The notes below the pieces were generated by a model. The model worked only from the letters and a program-made list of their open reading frames with translations, was not told where the DNA came from and searched no databases. Positions 26,931 through 35,110 of a DNA stretch of 64,000 nucleotides are shown here, piece after piece (position 1 is the first letter of the stretch; the number at the start of each line of letters is the position of its first letter). The position numbers and the translations under genes are program-made. This stretch comes from EB88 sp965199135 (GTDB lineage Bacteria; Acidobacteriota; Terriglobia; Terriglobales; Acidobacteriaceae), in the NCBI GenBank assembly GCA_965199135.1, contig OZ240685.1, forward strand, positions 3,162,001 through 3,226,000, read 5' to 3'.

Positions 26931-27776
26931 ATGAGCGAAGATGAAGCCATGTCCGTCGACCGCTCGGCAGCGTCTCTTCACTGGCAATCCAAGCTCGTGC
27001 TTCTCCTCGTGGTCCCCTTCGCGGCGATGGAGGCGATCGTTCAGTTGGTGGACGTTCCCTCGCTCCGCCTCGCGGCAACCGGCGCCCTGGTCAGCCTCCT
27101 GTTTGCCGCGCTGGTACTTGCTGCCCGGGCCGCGACTCCCGCGGCAGCCGCCCTGGGCGCGCTGCTGGCTTTCTGCTTCGCGCTGATCCCGGCATATCCC
27201 CACTCGTCGCTGTGGCCGCTGGCGGCCATGCTCGTGCTCACCCTCGGCGCCTCGCGCATCGGGCGACGCGTCAAAGAGGCACAAGGGACCGCAGAAGGCA
27301 GGCGAGGCCGCACCGCCTCGCAGGTTGCAGCCAACCTCGGGGTCGCCGCACTGGCCGCGACCCTCATCAATCCCTACGGCATGGTGCTGGCCCAGGCTGC
27401 ACTGCTGGCCGCGCTCGGCGAGGCCGCAGCCGACACACTCGCCTCCGAGCTGGGGCAGCTCAGCACCTCACCTCCGCGCATGCTGCTTACGCTTCGCAAG
27501 GTACCAGCGGGCACAGACGGCGCCGTCTCCCCGCTGGGCACGCTGGCCGGCGTACTTGGCGCACTCCTGATCACCCTGCTCGGGCGCTGGTGCTTCGCGC
27601 TCGCCTGGCCGGTCCTGGGGTGCGTCGTCGCAGGCGCGATCTTTGGATTCGTCCTGGATAGCGTACTGGGCGAGTTGATCGAGCGGCGGGGCTGGATCAA
27701 CAACGATCTCGTCAATTACCTCGGAACCCTCGGCGCTGCGCTCTGCACGCTCGTCGCCGGACGCTTCCTAGGCTGA
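26931..27776 (+). CDS. DUF92 family integral membrane protein
   Basis: 281 aa from ATG 26931; starts at 26877 and 26949 are also possible because no clear Shine-Dalgarno separates them. Six or seven hydrophobic helices are visible. The DUF92 signature is strong: LTLGASRIGRRVKEAQGTAEGRRGRTASQV, then GEAAADTLASELGQLS, then VPAGTDGAVSPLGTLAG. DUF92 includes eukaryotic TMEM19 and plant VTE6, a phytyl-phosphate kinase, so a role in isoprenoid alcohol phosphate metabolism is possible but unproven for bacteria. It diverges from the B12 radical SAM gene across about 200 bp. Confidence 0.85.
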   Translation: MSEDEAMSVDRSAASLHWQSKLVLLLVVPFAAMEAIVQLVDVPSLRLAATGALVSLLFAALVLAARAATPAAAALGALLAFCFALIPAYPHSSLWPLAAMLVLTLGASRIGRRVKEAQGTAEGRRGRTASQVAANLGVAALAATLINPYGMVLAQAALLAALGEAAADTLASELGQLSTSPPRMLLTLRKVPAGTDGAVSPLGTLAGVLGALLITLLGRWCFALAWPVLGCVVAGAIFGFVLDSVLGELIERRGWINNDLVNYLGTLGAALCTLVAGRFLG

Positions 27777-27817
27777 AACAGCGAGCACCTGGAGGACGGG
27801 ATTCGAAAGCGCGGGTC

Positions 27818-27852
27818 ACCCCGGAGCCCTGTCAACCCGGAAGCCCTGTCAT
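27818..27852 (+). repeat. Tandem pair CCCGGA(A)GCCCTGTCA
   Basis: Two near-identical 16-17 nt copies lie in the gap between the convergent DUF92 and ydcF-like genes. They are too short to classify. Confidence 0.4.
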
Positions 27853-27928
27853 CATGAGCGAGACGGAAGCGACGTGGAAGCAAAGTGGAAGCAACGGCTC
27901 TGCGGGCTCCCGCGCTCGCCGGGGCGCG

Positions 27929-28555
27929 CTAGCGCAGAATCCCGAGCCGCCACCCGGTGTAGCTCAGCACCTCATGAGCCACCCGCGCCATCCTCTGCCG
28001 GAGGGGCAGATGCATCAGCTCCGGGCGCGGCGACGTAAACACCTGCAGCCCGGCCCGCATGCACAGCGCACGAATCCGAAACAGATGGGTTCCGTCACTG
28101 ACCACGATAATCCGGTGCAGGTTGTTGCCGCGCGCGATATCCGCCAGGCGCGCCGCCGACTCACGGGTGTCTCGGCTGCGGGTCTCGGCGATAATGGCCG
28201 GCTCCGGAACACCCCGGGCCAGCAGAAAATCTTCCCCGACACCACCCTCCGAATGAGCCTCGCCGCCCTCGCCGCCGCCCAGCGTGATCACCAGGGGCGC
28301 CAGCTTCTCGCGGTACAGCCCGAGAGCATGCATCAGGCGCGCCCGCAAGACAGGCGAAGGCCGCCCGTCATACTCGGCAGCGCCAAACACGGCGATCGCG
28401 TCCGCTGGTTCAGCCTCGTCATGGGTGGCGTAGTAGCGGATCCCCGAGTACACATGGGCAATCCAGCCTGCTGAAACAGCCAGCGCAAAGAGCAGGATGG
28501 CTGCGACCCAGTGCAGACGGCGGGGCCGCCTCAGGATCTGCACCTCACCGTCCAT
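27929..28555 (-). CDS. YdcF/SanA-like DUF218 membrane protein
   Basis: 208 aa from ATG 28555; the longer frame runs through the sua5 gene and is rejected. One N-terminal transmembrane helix (WVAAILLFALAVSAGWIAHVY) anchors a DUF218 domain: DAIAVFGAAEYDGRPSPVLRARL, LVITLGGGEGGEAHSEGGVGEDFLL, ETRSRDTRESAARLADIA and HRIIVVSDGTHLFRIRAL. Family members such as SanA, YdcF and ElyC affect envelope integrity. It follows sua5 by 17 nt, so they are co-transcribed. Confidence 0.85.
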   Translation of the reverse strand: MDGEVQILRRPRRLHWVAAILLFALAVSAGWIAHVYSGIRYYATHDEAEPADAIAVFGAAEYDGRPSPVLRARLMHALGLYREKLAPLVITLGGGEGGEAHSEGGVGEDFLLARGVPEPAIIAETRSRDTRESAARLADIARGNNLHRIIVVSDGTHLFRIRALCMRAGLQVFTSPRPELMHLPLRQRMARVAHEVLSYTGWRLGILR

Positions 28556-28572
28556 GGGCGCCTCTGCCTGCA

Positions 28573-29217
28573 CTACCGACCGAGAGCCAGGGCGATGTCG
28601 TACGTGGGGATGGCGCCCTCGCGCAGGATCTGCCAGTTGCCATCGCCCTGCGAAAGATCGACGATCGTGGTCGGCAGGCTCCGGCCAGTGGGCCCTCCAT
28701 CGATGATCAGCGGAATTCTGTCGCCGATCTGGTCGCGGACGCAGTTGGCATACGTGCACTCCGGCGCATGCTGCAGGTTTGCGCTCGTGGCGGTAATCGG
28801 AAGACCGAATGCCTCCACCACCGCCCGCGGGATCGCCGCGTCCGGGATGCGGATCGCCACGTTGCCGGTGTTCGCCGTGGAACGCAGCGGCAGGCGTGAG
28901 CTGGCGCGCACGATCAAGGTCAGCGGCCCCGGCCAGAAACGTTCGGCCAGTTTGTCGAAGTTCAGACCAAGATCGCGGGCCAGTTCATATGCTTGCTCGA
29001 CGGTCGCGACAAGGAGCGACAGGGGTTTGTTCTTGAGCCGGGACTTAATCTCGTAGATGCTTTCAACAGCGCGCAGATTTACAGGGTCGACTGCAAGGCC
29101 ATAGAAGGTATCGGTCGGCATGCCGACCACCTGCCCGCTCTGCAGACACCGCACAACATACCGCACGCGATCCGCTTCCGGCTCGTCCGGATGCATGCGC
29201 AAAATCTCTGCTGACAC
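28573..29217 (-). CDS. L-threonylcarbamoyladenylate synthase (Sua5/YrdC family)
   Basis: 214 aa from GTG 29217, chosen because GGAG lies 5 nt upstream; the longer frame overlaps the divergent methyltransferase gene. It makes threonylcarbamoyl-AMP from threonine, bicarbonate and ATP for tRNA t6A37. YrdC-domain motifs are visible: VGMPTDTFYGLAVDP near residue 30, IYEIKSRLKNKPLSLLV, ERFWPGPLTLIV and LPITATSANLQ. The long C-terminal Sua5 domain is absent, so it is the YrdC-only form. It is first in a two-gene unit with the ydcF-like gene. Confidence 0.93.
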   Translation of the reverse strand: MSAEILRMHPDEPEADRVRYVVRCLQSGQVVGMPTDTFYGLAVDPVNLRAVESIYEIKSRLKNKPLSLLVATVEQAYELARDLGLNFDKLAERFWPGPLTLIVRASSRLPLRSTANTGNVAIRIPDAAIPRAVVEAFGLPITATSANLQHAPECTYANCVRDQIGDRIPLIIDGGPTGRSLPTTIVDLSQGDGNWQILREGAIPTYDIALALGR

Positions 29218-29273
29218 GTTCGCTCCGCAGATGGGGAAGTCGTGGAAACCATGCTCAGCCAGCGTGCCAGCGA

Positions 29274-29279
29274 TACAAT
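29274..29279 (+). promoter_or_regulatory. Putative leaderless -10 (TACAAT) of the SpoU methyltransferase gene
   Basis: TACAAT ends 7 nt before ATG 29287, with no Shine-Dalgarno. It supports 29287 over the in-frame start at 29242. Confidence 0.45.
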
Positions 29280-29286
29280 CGCTTCG

Positions 29287-30189
29287 ATGCACAAAGGGTT
29301 TCGAGCACGTACTCGCATTGTACAGAGTCCAGCCAACCGCTGGGTAAAGGCGCTGCGCGCTGCCGTGCTGCGCCCCCCGGGTCTGCGTCCCGCAAAGAGC
29401 AGCCTGGGCGAGGACGAGAACCTGATTGCGCTGGAAGGCTTCCACCTGCTCGAAGAGAGCTACCGCAGCGGCCTCGTGCCCCTTGCGATCTTTCTTCGCG
29501 AGGGCGAAGAAGACGCCGCCTTCCAGACACTATCGGGGACACTCACCGACTCGCTCCGCGCCAGCGAGGTCGATGAGGGCGTCGCGACCCTTGTGGACGG
29601 GCCGGAATGGCTTCTGCTGCCGCCCGCCCTATTTGCAAGCGTCACGGCTACAGAAGCTTCGCAAGGGATCATGGCGTTGGTCCGCGCCCCCGAGGCCGCC
29701 GTCTCGCTTCTGCTGGGGAGCGCCCACCCACTCGTGCTGGTGCTTGCAGGCCTGCAGGATCCGGGCAATGTCGGGGCGATCCTGCGTTCCGCAGAAGCCT
29801 TCTGCGCAACCGGCGCAATCCTGCTAAGCGGCACCGCCACCCCCTGGAACCCCAAGTGCCTGCGCGCCTCTGCGGGCTCCGCGCTGCGGCTGCCCATGCT
29901 CGCCATCCCCTCCGCAGAGGAAGCCTCTGCGCTGCTGCGCGAGCACGACGTCCGCTCCTATGCGGCGGTTGTGTCCGCAGGGCACCCGGCGGGCGAAGTC
30001 GCACTCGGCAGGCCCACTGCGCTGTGGATCGGCAACGAAGGCTCCGGGCTCACGCCGGAGCAGATTGCTGCATGTGACGGCAGTATCACGCTGCCGATGC
30101 CGGGCGAGGTCGAAAGCCTGAACGCTGCGATTGCCGCGAGTCTCCTGCTGTACGAAGCCTCGCGACAGCGCCATGCGGGCTGCCGATGA
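29287..30189 (+). CDS. TrmH/SpoU-family RNA 2'-O-methyltransferase
   Basis: 300 aa from ATG 29287. The N-terminal substrate-binding domain (SPANRWVKALRAAVLRPPGLRP, then NLIALEGFHLLEE) and the C-terminal SPOUT knot are present. The knot shows LVLAGLQDPGNVGAILRSAEAF, PMLAIP, ALWIGNEGSGLTPEQI and LPMPGEVESLNAAIAASLLLYE. These are SpoU motifs 1 to 3 in order. Relatives methylate ribose in 23S rRNA or tRNA, but the target base cannot be told from sequence. The rarA start overlaps its stop (ATGAG within CCGATGAG), so the two genes form an operon. Confidence 0.9.
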   Translation: MHKGFRARTRIVQSPANRWVKALRAAVLRPPGLRPAKSSLGEDENLIALEGFHLLEESYRSGLVPLAIFLREGEEDAAFQTLSGTLTDSLRASEVDEGVATLVDGPEWLLLPPALFASVTATEASQGIMALVRAPEAAVSLLLGSAHPLVLVLAGLQDPGNVGAILRSAEAFCATGAILLSGTATPWNPKCLRASAGSALRLPMLAIPSAEEASALLREHDVRSYAAVVSAGHPAGEVALGRPTALWIGNEGSGLTPEQIAACDGSITLPMPGEVESLNAAIAASLLLYEASRQRHAGCR

Positions 30190-31499
30190 GCCTCTTCGGC
30201 GGTACGCCCGAGGCCACGCTGCGCAATGCCCCACTCGCCGAGCGCATGCGCCCCCGCACACTCGCCGACTACGTAGGCCAGCAACACCTGATCGCCCCCG
30301 GCAAACCATTGCGCTTACAAATCGAAGCCGACGACAGCTCGTCGATGATTCTCTGGGGCCCTCCCGGCGTCGGCAAAACAACGCTCGCGAAGATCATCGC
30401 CGCGACCACCAGCGCCACGTTCATCGAGTTCTCCGCTGTGCTCTCCGGCATCAAGGAGATCAAGGCAGTGATGGTCGACGCGGAGAAAGCAGCCCAGTTC
30501 GGCTCCCGCACCATCCTCTTTGTCGACGAGATCCATCGCTTCAACAAGGCACAGCAGGACGCCTTTCTCCCCTACGTGGAGCGCGGCACCATACGCCTGA
30601 TCGGCGCCACAACCGAGAACCCCTCGTTCGAGATCATCGCCGCCCTGCTCTCGCGCTGCCGTGTCTACACGCTCCAGGCGCTGAGCGACGACGAGATCGT
30701 CGCGCTGCTGGAACGGGCGCTCACCGATCGCGAACGGGGCATCGGGCTGCTCGGGGTGCGTGCCGATCGCAAAGCCCTCCTGCGCATCGCGAACTACACC
30801 GGCGGCGATGCCCGCAACGCGCTCAATGCACTGCAGGCCGCCGCACAGATCGCCGCAGTCGGTGATCGCGTGCTCTCCGATGACTTGATCGCGCAGGCAC
30901 TGCAGAAGCGCACCCTGGTCTACGACAAGAGTGGCGAGGAACACTACAACCTCATCTCCGCGCTGCATAAGTCAGTCCGCAACTCTGACGCAGATGCGGC
31001 GCTGTACTGGCTGGCGCGCATGCTGGCTGCAGGCGAAGATGCGCACTACATCATGCGCCGAGTCATCCGCATGGCTATTGAAGACATCGGCCTCGCCGCA
31101 CCGGAGGCCCTCAACCTCTGCCTCTCGGCACGTGACACGATGGACTTTCTCGGCTCACCGGAAGGCGACCTCGCACTGGCGCAGGCTGTGGTGTACCTCG
31201 CGCTCGCACCCAAGTCGAACGCCGTCTACACGGCCTTCGCTGCAGCAAACGAAGACGTCGCGACCACGCGTGCTGAACCCGTGCCCCTGCACCTGCGCAA
31301 CGCGCCCACGCGCCTGATGAAAGAGATGGAATACGGCAAGGGTTACAAATATGCGCACGACGAAGAAGGCAAGGTCGCGGCCATGGAGTGCCTCCCCGAG
31401 GGCCTGCGAGATCGCCGCTACTACCACCCCACGCAGGAAGGCCGCGAACGCTTGCTGGCCCAGCGCATGGACGAGATCAGAAGGCTGCGCGAACGCTGA
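30186..31499 (+). CDS. rarA: Replication-associated recombination protein A (RarA/MgsA AAA+ ATPase)
   Basis: 437 aa. RarA acts at stalled forks with SSB and polymerase. The AAA+ core has Walker A WGPPGVGKTTLA near residue 57, Walker B ILFVDEIHRFNKAQQDAFLP, sensor 1 GATTENPSFE and the GGDARNALNALQAA sensor 2. The C-terminal tetramerisation region follows (YDKSGEEHYNLISALHKSVRNSDADAALYWLARML and the AYGKGYKYAHD-like MEYGKGYKYAHDEE). It is coupled to the upstream methyltransferase gene by a 4-nt overlap. Confidence 0.96.
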   Translation: MSLFGGTPEATLRNAPLAERMRPRTLADYVGQQHLIAPGKPLRLQIEADDSSSMILWGPPGVGKTTLAKIIAATTSATFIEFSAVLSGIKEIKAVMVDAEKAAQFGSRTILFVDEIHRFNKAQQDAFLPYVERGTIRLIGATTENPSFEIIAALLSRCRVYTLQALSDDEIVALLERALTDRERGIGLLGVRADRKALLRIANYTGGDARNALNALQAAAQIAAVGDRVLSDDLIAQALQKRTLVYDKSGEEHYNLISALHKSVRNSDADAALYWLARMLAAGEDAHYIMRRVIRMAIEDIGLAAPEALNLCLSARDTMDFLGSPEGDLALAQAVVYLALAPKSNAVYTAFAAANEDVATTRAEPVPLHLRNAPTRLMKEMEYGKGYKYAHDEEGKVAAMECLPEGLRDRRYYHPTQEGRERLLAQRMDEIRRLRER

Positions 31500-31585
31500 G
31501 CGATTCGCTCGACCTCCCAGGCCGCTCGTCACCCAGGCCAATTGCTCGCTACCTTGAGCCGCTTGTCCTCCCAGGCCGATGATCC

Positions 31586-31615
31586 GTCATCCGGAACGCA
31601 GCGAAGGATCCGGGG
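31586..31615 (+). repeat. Dispersed 30-nt intergenic repeat, copy A
   Basis: The copy carries the core GCAGCGAAGGATC preceded by GTCATCCGG. It matches copies at 45204-45233 and 53468-53497, in the other orientation. It lies 3' of rarA in a region also containing CTCCCAGGCCG twice. Confidence 0.6.
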
Positions 31616-31617
31616 TT

Positions 31618-32226
31618 TCACTCGCCCGCGTACTTCACACTGCAGCCATACGAACGCGTGTAACTCTTCACGACTTCCTGGCCGCTCATCGCTGCACGGA
31701 GCGCATCGCTCACGTAATTCTCCGAGCCCTTGATCACCGACGCATCCGTCGTCGGCTGGCTGTCGATCGCCCCTTCGTAAATCAGCGTTCCCTTCGGATC
31801 GATGACGAACATGTGCGGCGTCGTCTTGGCCTCGTACTCATGCCCAAGCGCACCTGCGGGATCAAGGATCACCGCATGCGGCTCAGCACCGACCTGCTTG
31901 AGGTAACTGTTTTCCTCCGGGGCGGTCATGTAGCCTTCCTGCCCTGGCGCAGAAGAGATCACCGATAGCCAAACAACCCCCTTGGCGCCCCACTCCTTCT
32001 GCAGGCGCTGCATCGTGCCACTCGCGTACTGCGCCTTGCTATACGGGCAGTCGCGGTTGGTCCACTCGAGCACAACGAACGTACCCCGGTACTGGCTGAG
32101 CGTCTCGGCGTGCCCCTGCGAGTCCTTTGCCGTGAAGTCAGGCGCCGGCGAGTTGACCTTGACTGCGTAAGCTGCAAGTGGCAGCAACAGAACCCCGGCG
32201 GCGATGATGGAATGCGAACGAAACAT
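31618..32226 (-). CDS. Exported redoxin / AhpC-TSA family thioredoxin-fold protein
   Basis: 202 aa from ATG 32226, with GGGAGG 5 nt upstream. A signal peptide (MFRSHSIIAAGVLLLPLAAYA) indicates export. The thioredoxin-like domain runs SPAPDFTAKDSQGHAETLSQYRG, then VVLEWTNRDCPYSK with one active-site cysteine (Cys60), and then TTPHMFVIDPKGTLIYEGAIDS with the cis-proline. Because the motif is CPYS rather than CxxC, it probably works as a one-cysteine peroxiredoxin-like protein or thiol carrier. It is last in the dsbD gene chain, 51 nt after dsbD, which would supply periplasmic reductant. Confidence 0.85.
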   Translation of the reverse strand: MFRSHSIIAAGVLLLPLAAYAVKVNSPAPDFTAKDSQGHAETLSQYRGTFVVLEWTNRDCPYSKAQYASGTMQRLQKEWGAKGVVWLSVISSAPGQEGYMTAPEENSYLKQVGAEPHAVILDPAGALGHEYEAKTTPHMFVIDPKGTLIYEGAIDSQPTTDASVIKGSENYVSDALRAAMSGQEVVKSYTRSYGCSVKYAGE

Positions 32227-32277
32227 GGTTTCCTCCCGCTTTCTCTTCCTCACCATGCGACTTTTTCTGAGGCGTGT

Positions 32278-34386
32278 CTACTGCCCTGAAGCAGGAGTTT
32301 TCGCAGGCTGCAAACTGTCGAGCGCCGCGTAAACACTGCCCGGGGTGAGGACCTCGGGCAGCATGCGAGGCGGCGTGTTCGGCGTCGCCGGGTAGAGCGC
32401 GTACGTTGGGATGCCGCTGCGCCCGAGCGCTGCGAGCGCATCGCCGATCGCAGCATCGTGGCGAGTCCAATCTGCGCGCACCAGCGCCACGCCGCTCCTG
32501 CGAAGCCGGTCCTGAACATCTGCCCGATCAAGCACCACGCGCTCATTCACCTGGCAGCTGAGGCACCAGTTCGCGGTGAAGTCGACCAGCACCGGCTTGC
32601 CCTCGGCCTGGTACTTTGCAACCACGTCCGCGGTAAAGGGCTGCCAGGCATTGCCCTTTCCCTGCGCCACCGCCGCTACGCCAAGCGGCGCGCCAAACTG
32701 CTCGACTGCATACACCGGCAGCGCTGCCGCCAGCACCACCGCCACCACCGCACCGATAGTTGCGGCACCTCGCGCAGGCCAGCGGCCCAGCAGCGCACCA
32801 GCCACACCGAGCAGCAGAAATCCAGCAAGCAAACCGAGCAACGCATTCACGCCCGCTGACTGCGTAAACAACCACACGAGCCATATAACCGTGGCAAAGA
32901 TCGGAACCGCGGTGAGTTGCTTGAGCACTTCCATCCACGCGCCAGGTTTCGGCAGCACACGCGTCCAGCCGGGGTTGTAGGCGAGCAGCAGATACGGCAC
33001 CGCCAGCCCAAGCCCCAGGGCATTGAACACCAGGAAGCTCGCAATGCTGCCATGCGCGAGCGCGTAGCCGATCGCCACACCCATCAAGGGCGCGGTACAT
33101 GGCGTGGCCACGACCATCGCGAGCACACCTGTGAAGAACGAACCGGCGTATCCCTGCTTCTGCGCCAGGCCGCCGCCTGCACTCGTCAGGGAGAGCCCCA
33201 GCTCAAATTGCCCGGCGAGCGAGAGTGACAGGAAGAAGAGAAACAGCGCCATCATCGCAAGGAAGACAGGCGATTGGAATTGAAAACCCCATCCCAGCCC
33301 ATGCCCCGCCGCGCGCAGAACCAGCAACACCGCAACCACAATCCAGAATGAGACAAGGATGCCTGCGGTGTAGACCCAGCCATGCGTCCGCATGGTTGCG
33401 CGCTCTTCGCGCGAAGACTGCAGCAGCGAGAGCCCCTTGATGAACAGCACCGGAAACACACATGGCATGAGGTTAAGAAGAACGCCACCAGCAAAGGCCA
33501 GCAGCACCGCTTCAACGAGGCCGGTTGCGTCCGCCTTTGCGCTCACTGCGACTAGAGGCGGAATCGAACCTGGCGTCGCAGCTACCGTGTAGGCTGCTCC
33601 TCCGGCGAGCACCACAACGCCATTCAGCGCCGGGAGTTTCCCCTGCTGGTTTTCATCCCGTACCAGCGTCAGTCGCACGCCCTTTGCCGTTGGCGCAGAA
33701 ACCTGCGGCGCAGGGTCGGAGACTACCGTCTGGTCCAGGGGGAAAAATTGTGCCGACGCAACCGGATGCCCCGTCTCTACGGCAAGCGTGTACGTCTTCG
33801 CATCTGCCGCAAAGTGCGCGCTTCCAGCAGGCGCCGGTTTCGGCAGCGAGGCGAGCCCAGCATCAACGACCGCCTTCTGCGCAGTGTTGACGTCAGGGGC
33901 CGCACCGGCGGCAGCCACAGTTCGCGTGAGGTTGAGCGTCGCCTTCCCCGGCAGACACACCTCGCGACAGACCAGCCAGTCCACATTTGCAACAAGGCTT
34001 GCCGAACCGGTAGCAGCATTCGCAGCCACGTGCAGCGCAAACGGAAATGTCACAGCCTGCTCGTAGCCGAAATCCATCAATGGCCCAAGCGGCAGTCGCT
34101 GCGGCGCGGGATACTTGAAGGCATCGGCGGTGATCCCGGCACGCAGCGTCCAGCGCACACGCGGCGGCTCGCCCGAGTCCCCGGCATTCACCCAGTAAAT
34201 GTGCCAGCCTTTTTCGAGAGTGAAATGAAGCCCCGCCTCGGTGCTCGACCCCTGGACGAGCTGCTCGGCAGGTACAACAAGATCCACCGAAAGATGCTGG
34301 GCATCGGCATGCGCCGCCTGGGCCTCTGCGACCGGCGCAATCATGGCCGCGAGCAGCAACAGCAGGCAGGCCAGCGTGCGGGTCAT
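32278..34386 (-). CDS. dsbD: Thiol:disulfide interchange protein DsbD family
   Basis: 702 aa. It carries electrons from cytoplasmic thioredoxin across the membrane. A signal peptide (MTRTLACLLLLLAAMIAPVAEA) and an N-terminal periplasmic DsbD-alpha-like domain (about 25-270) come first. The eight-helix core has the redox cysteines in NLMPCVFPVLF and VATPCTAPLMG. The C-terminal thioredoxin domain (about 590-690) has NWCLSC and RSGIPTYALYP. The ATG shares one base with the preceding stop (TAATG), so translation is coupled to the small upstream gene. Confidence 0.92.
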   Translation of the reverse strand: MTRTLACLLLLLAAMIAPVAEAQAAHADAQHLSVDLVVPAEQLVQGSSTEAGLHFTLEKGWHIYWVNAGDSGEPPRVRWTLRAGITADAFKYPAPQRLPLGPLMDFGYEQAVTFPFALHVAANAATGSASLVANVDWLVCREVCLPGKATLNLTRTVAAAGAAPDVNTAQKAVVDAGLASLPKPAPAGSAHFAADAKTYTLAVETGHPVASAQFFPLDQTVVSDPAPQVSAPTAKGVRLTLVRDENQQGKLPALNGVVVLAGGAAYTVAATPGSIPPLVAVSAKADATGLVEAVLLAFAGGVLLNLMPCVFPVLFIKGLSLLQSSREERATMRTHGWVYTAGILVSFWIVVAVLLVLRAAGHGLGWGFQFQSPVFLAMMALFLFFLSLSLAGQFELGLSLTSAGGGLAQKQGYAGSFFTGVLAMVVATPCTAPLMGVAIGYALAHGSIASFLVFNALGLGLAVPYLLLAYNPGWTRVLPKPGAWMEVLKQLTAVPIFATVIWLVWLFTQSAGVNALLGLLAGFLLLGVAGALLGRWPARGAATIGAVVAVVLAAALPVYAVEQFGAPLGVAAVAQGKGNAWQPFTADVVAKYQAEGKPVLVDFTANWCLSCQVNERVVLDRADVQDRLRRSGVALVRADWTRHDAAIGDALAALGRSGIPTYALYPATPNTPPRMLPEVLTPGSVYAALDSLQPAKTPASGQ

Positions 34387-34661
34387 TACGAGTCCGTCCA
34401 GCGCGTGGTCGCGCTATGTGGCTGTCCGGCAGCGTCGATCACCGAGATGACCAGGGTATGGTCCATCCCTGGCGAGACCGAGCCCACCTGAGAGAAGCTC
34501 CGCGAGTACTCCTCGGAGCCTGCTTCCAGTTCTTCTTCTTCCAGCTGATCGCCGTCATACGCCACCGTGACGGTAGCAATCTGCTCCTTCGGCCCCGCGG
34601 TCGCGGTTACCGTGATGTCGGTTCCCACCAGGTCGCGTGTATGCGTTGCCGTAAAGGTCAT
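34386..34661 (-). CDS. Small acidic beta-rich protein, unknown function
   Basis: 91 aa from ATG 34661, which overlaps the preceding stop as ATGA. There is no signal peptide or membrane segment. It has an acidic central stretch (DGDQLEEEELEAGSEEY) and an Ig-like alternation (TDITVTATAGP, ATVTVAYDG, TLVISVIDAAGQPHSATTRW). I do not recognise a family. Overlap with both neighbours makes it a genuine operon member. Confidence 0.6.
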   Translation of the reverse strand: MTFTATHTRDLVGTDITVTATAGPKEQIATVTVAYDGDQLEEEELEAGSEEYSRSFSQVGSVSPGMDHTLVISVIDAAGQPHSATTRWTDS

Positions 34662-35095
34662 AGCGCGCGGCCTTCCTTCCACGCGGCATGGTCCTGCATA
34701 ATGCATCGGTCGCCCACAACCTGCACGCCGTCCGCCTCGGCCCAGCCAGTCGCTTCCTCGTGACAGACGCCCTGTTGCAGCCAGAGCGACGGGATCTTCA
34801 GTCGCATGACTTCCTTGACGATCTCGGGCACAAATATGGATGACCGGAACACGTCAACCAGGTCGATCTTGATTCCCTGCTCCCCCAGCGCCTTCACCGC
34901 GGCATCCAGGTCCGCAAAGCTCTTCTCGCCGAGCGCAAATTCGATCTTCGGATTTACCGGCACCACGCGGTAGCCCGCGCTCTGCAGGTAGCGGGCCACC
35001 CCGCCGCTTGCCCGACCGGGCGACTCGCTCAGCCCCACTACAGCGATGGTCTTCGTGGTCTCGAGTATCTTCGCGATCGTTTCCGGCTCGTTCAC
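34658..35095 (-). CDS. CoA-binding domain protein (YccU-like)
   Basis: 145 aa single-domain Rossmann protein of the CoA_binding_2 family. Motifs are TIAVVGLSESPGRASGGVARYLQSAGYRVVPVNP at 14-48, KIDLVDVFRSSIFVPEIV and SLWLQQGVCHEEA. Family members such as E. coli YccU have no settled function and are thought to bind CoA-like nucleotides. It follows prfB by 15 nt and overlaps the next start codon. Confidence 0.9.
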   Translation of the reverse strand: MNEPETIAKILETTKTIAVVGLSESPGRASGGVARYLQSAGYRVVPVNPKIEFALGEKSFADLDAAVKALGEQGIKIDLVDVFRSSIFVPEIVKEVMRLKIPSLWLQQGVCHEEATGWAEADGVQVVGDRCIMQDHAAWKEGRAL

Positions 35096-35110
35096 AGGCT
35101 CACCCTCTTC

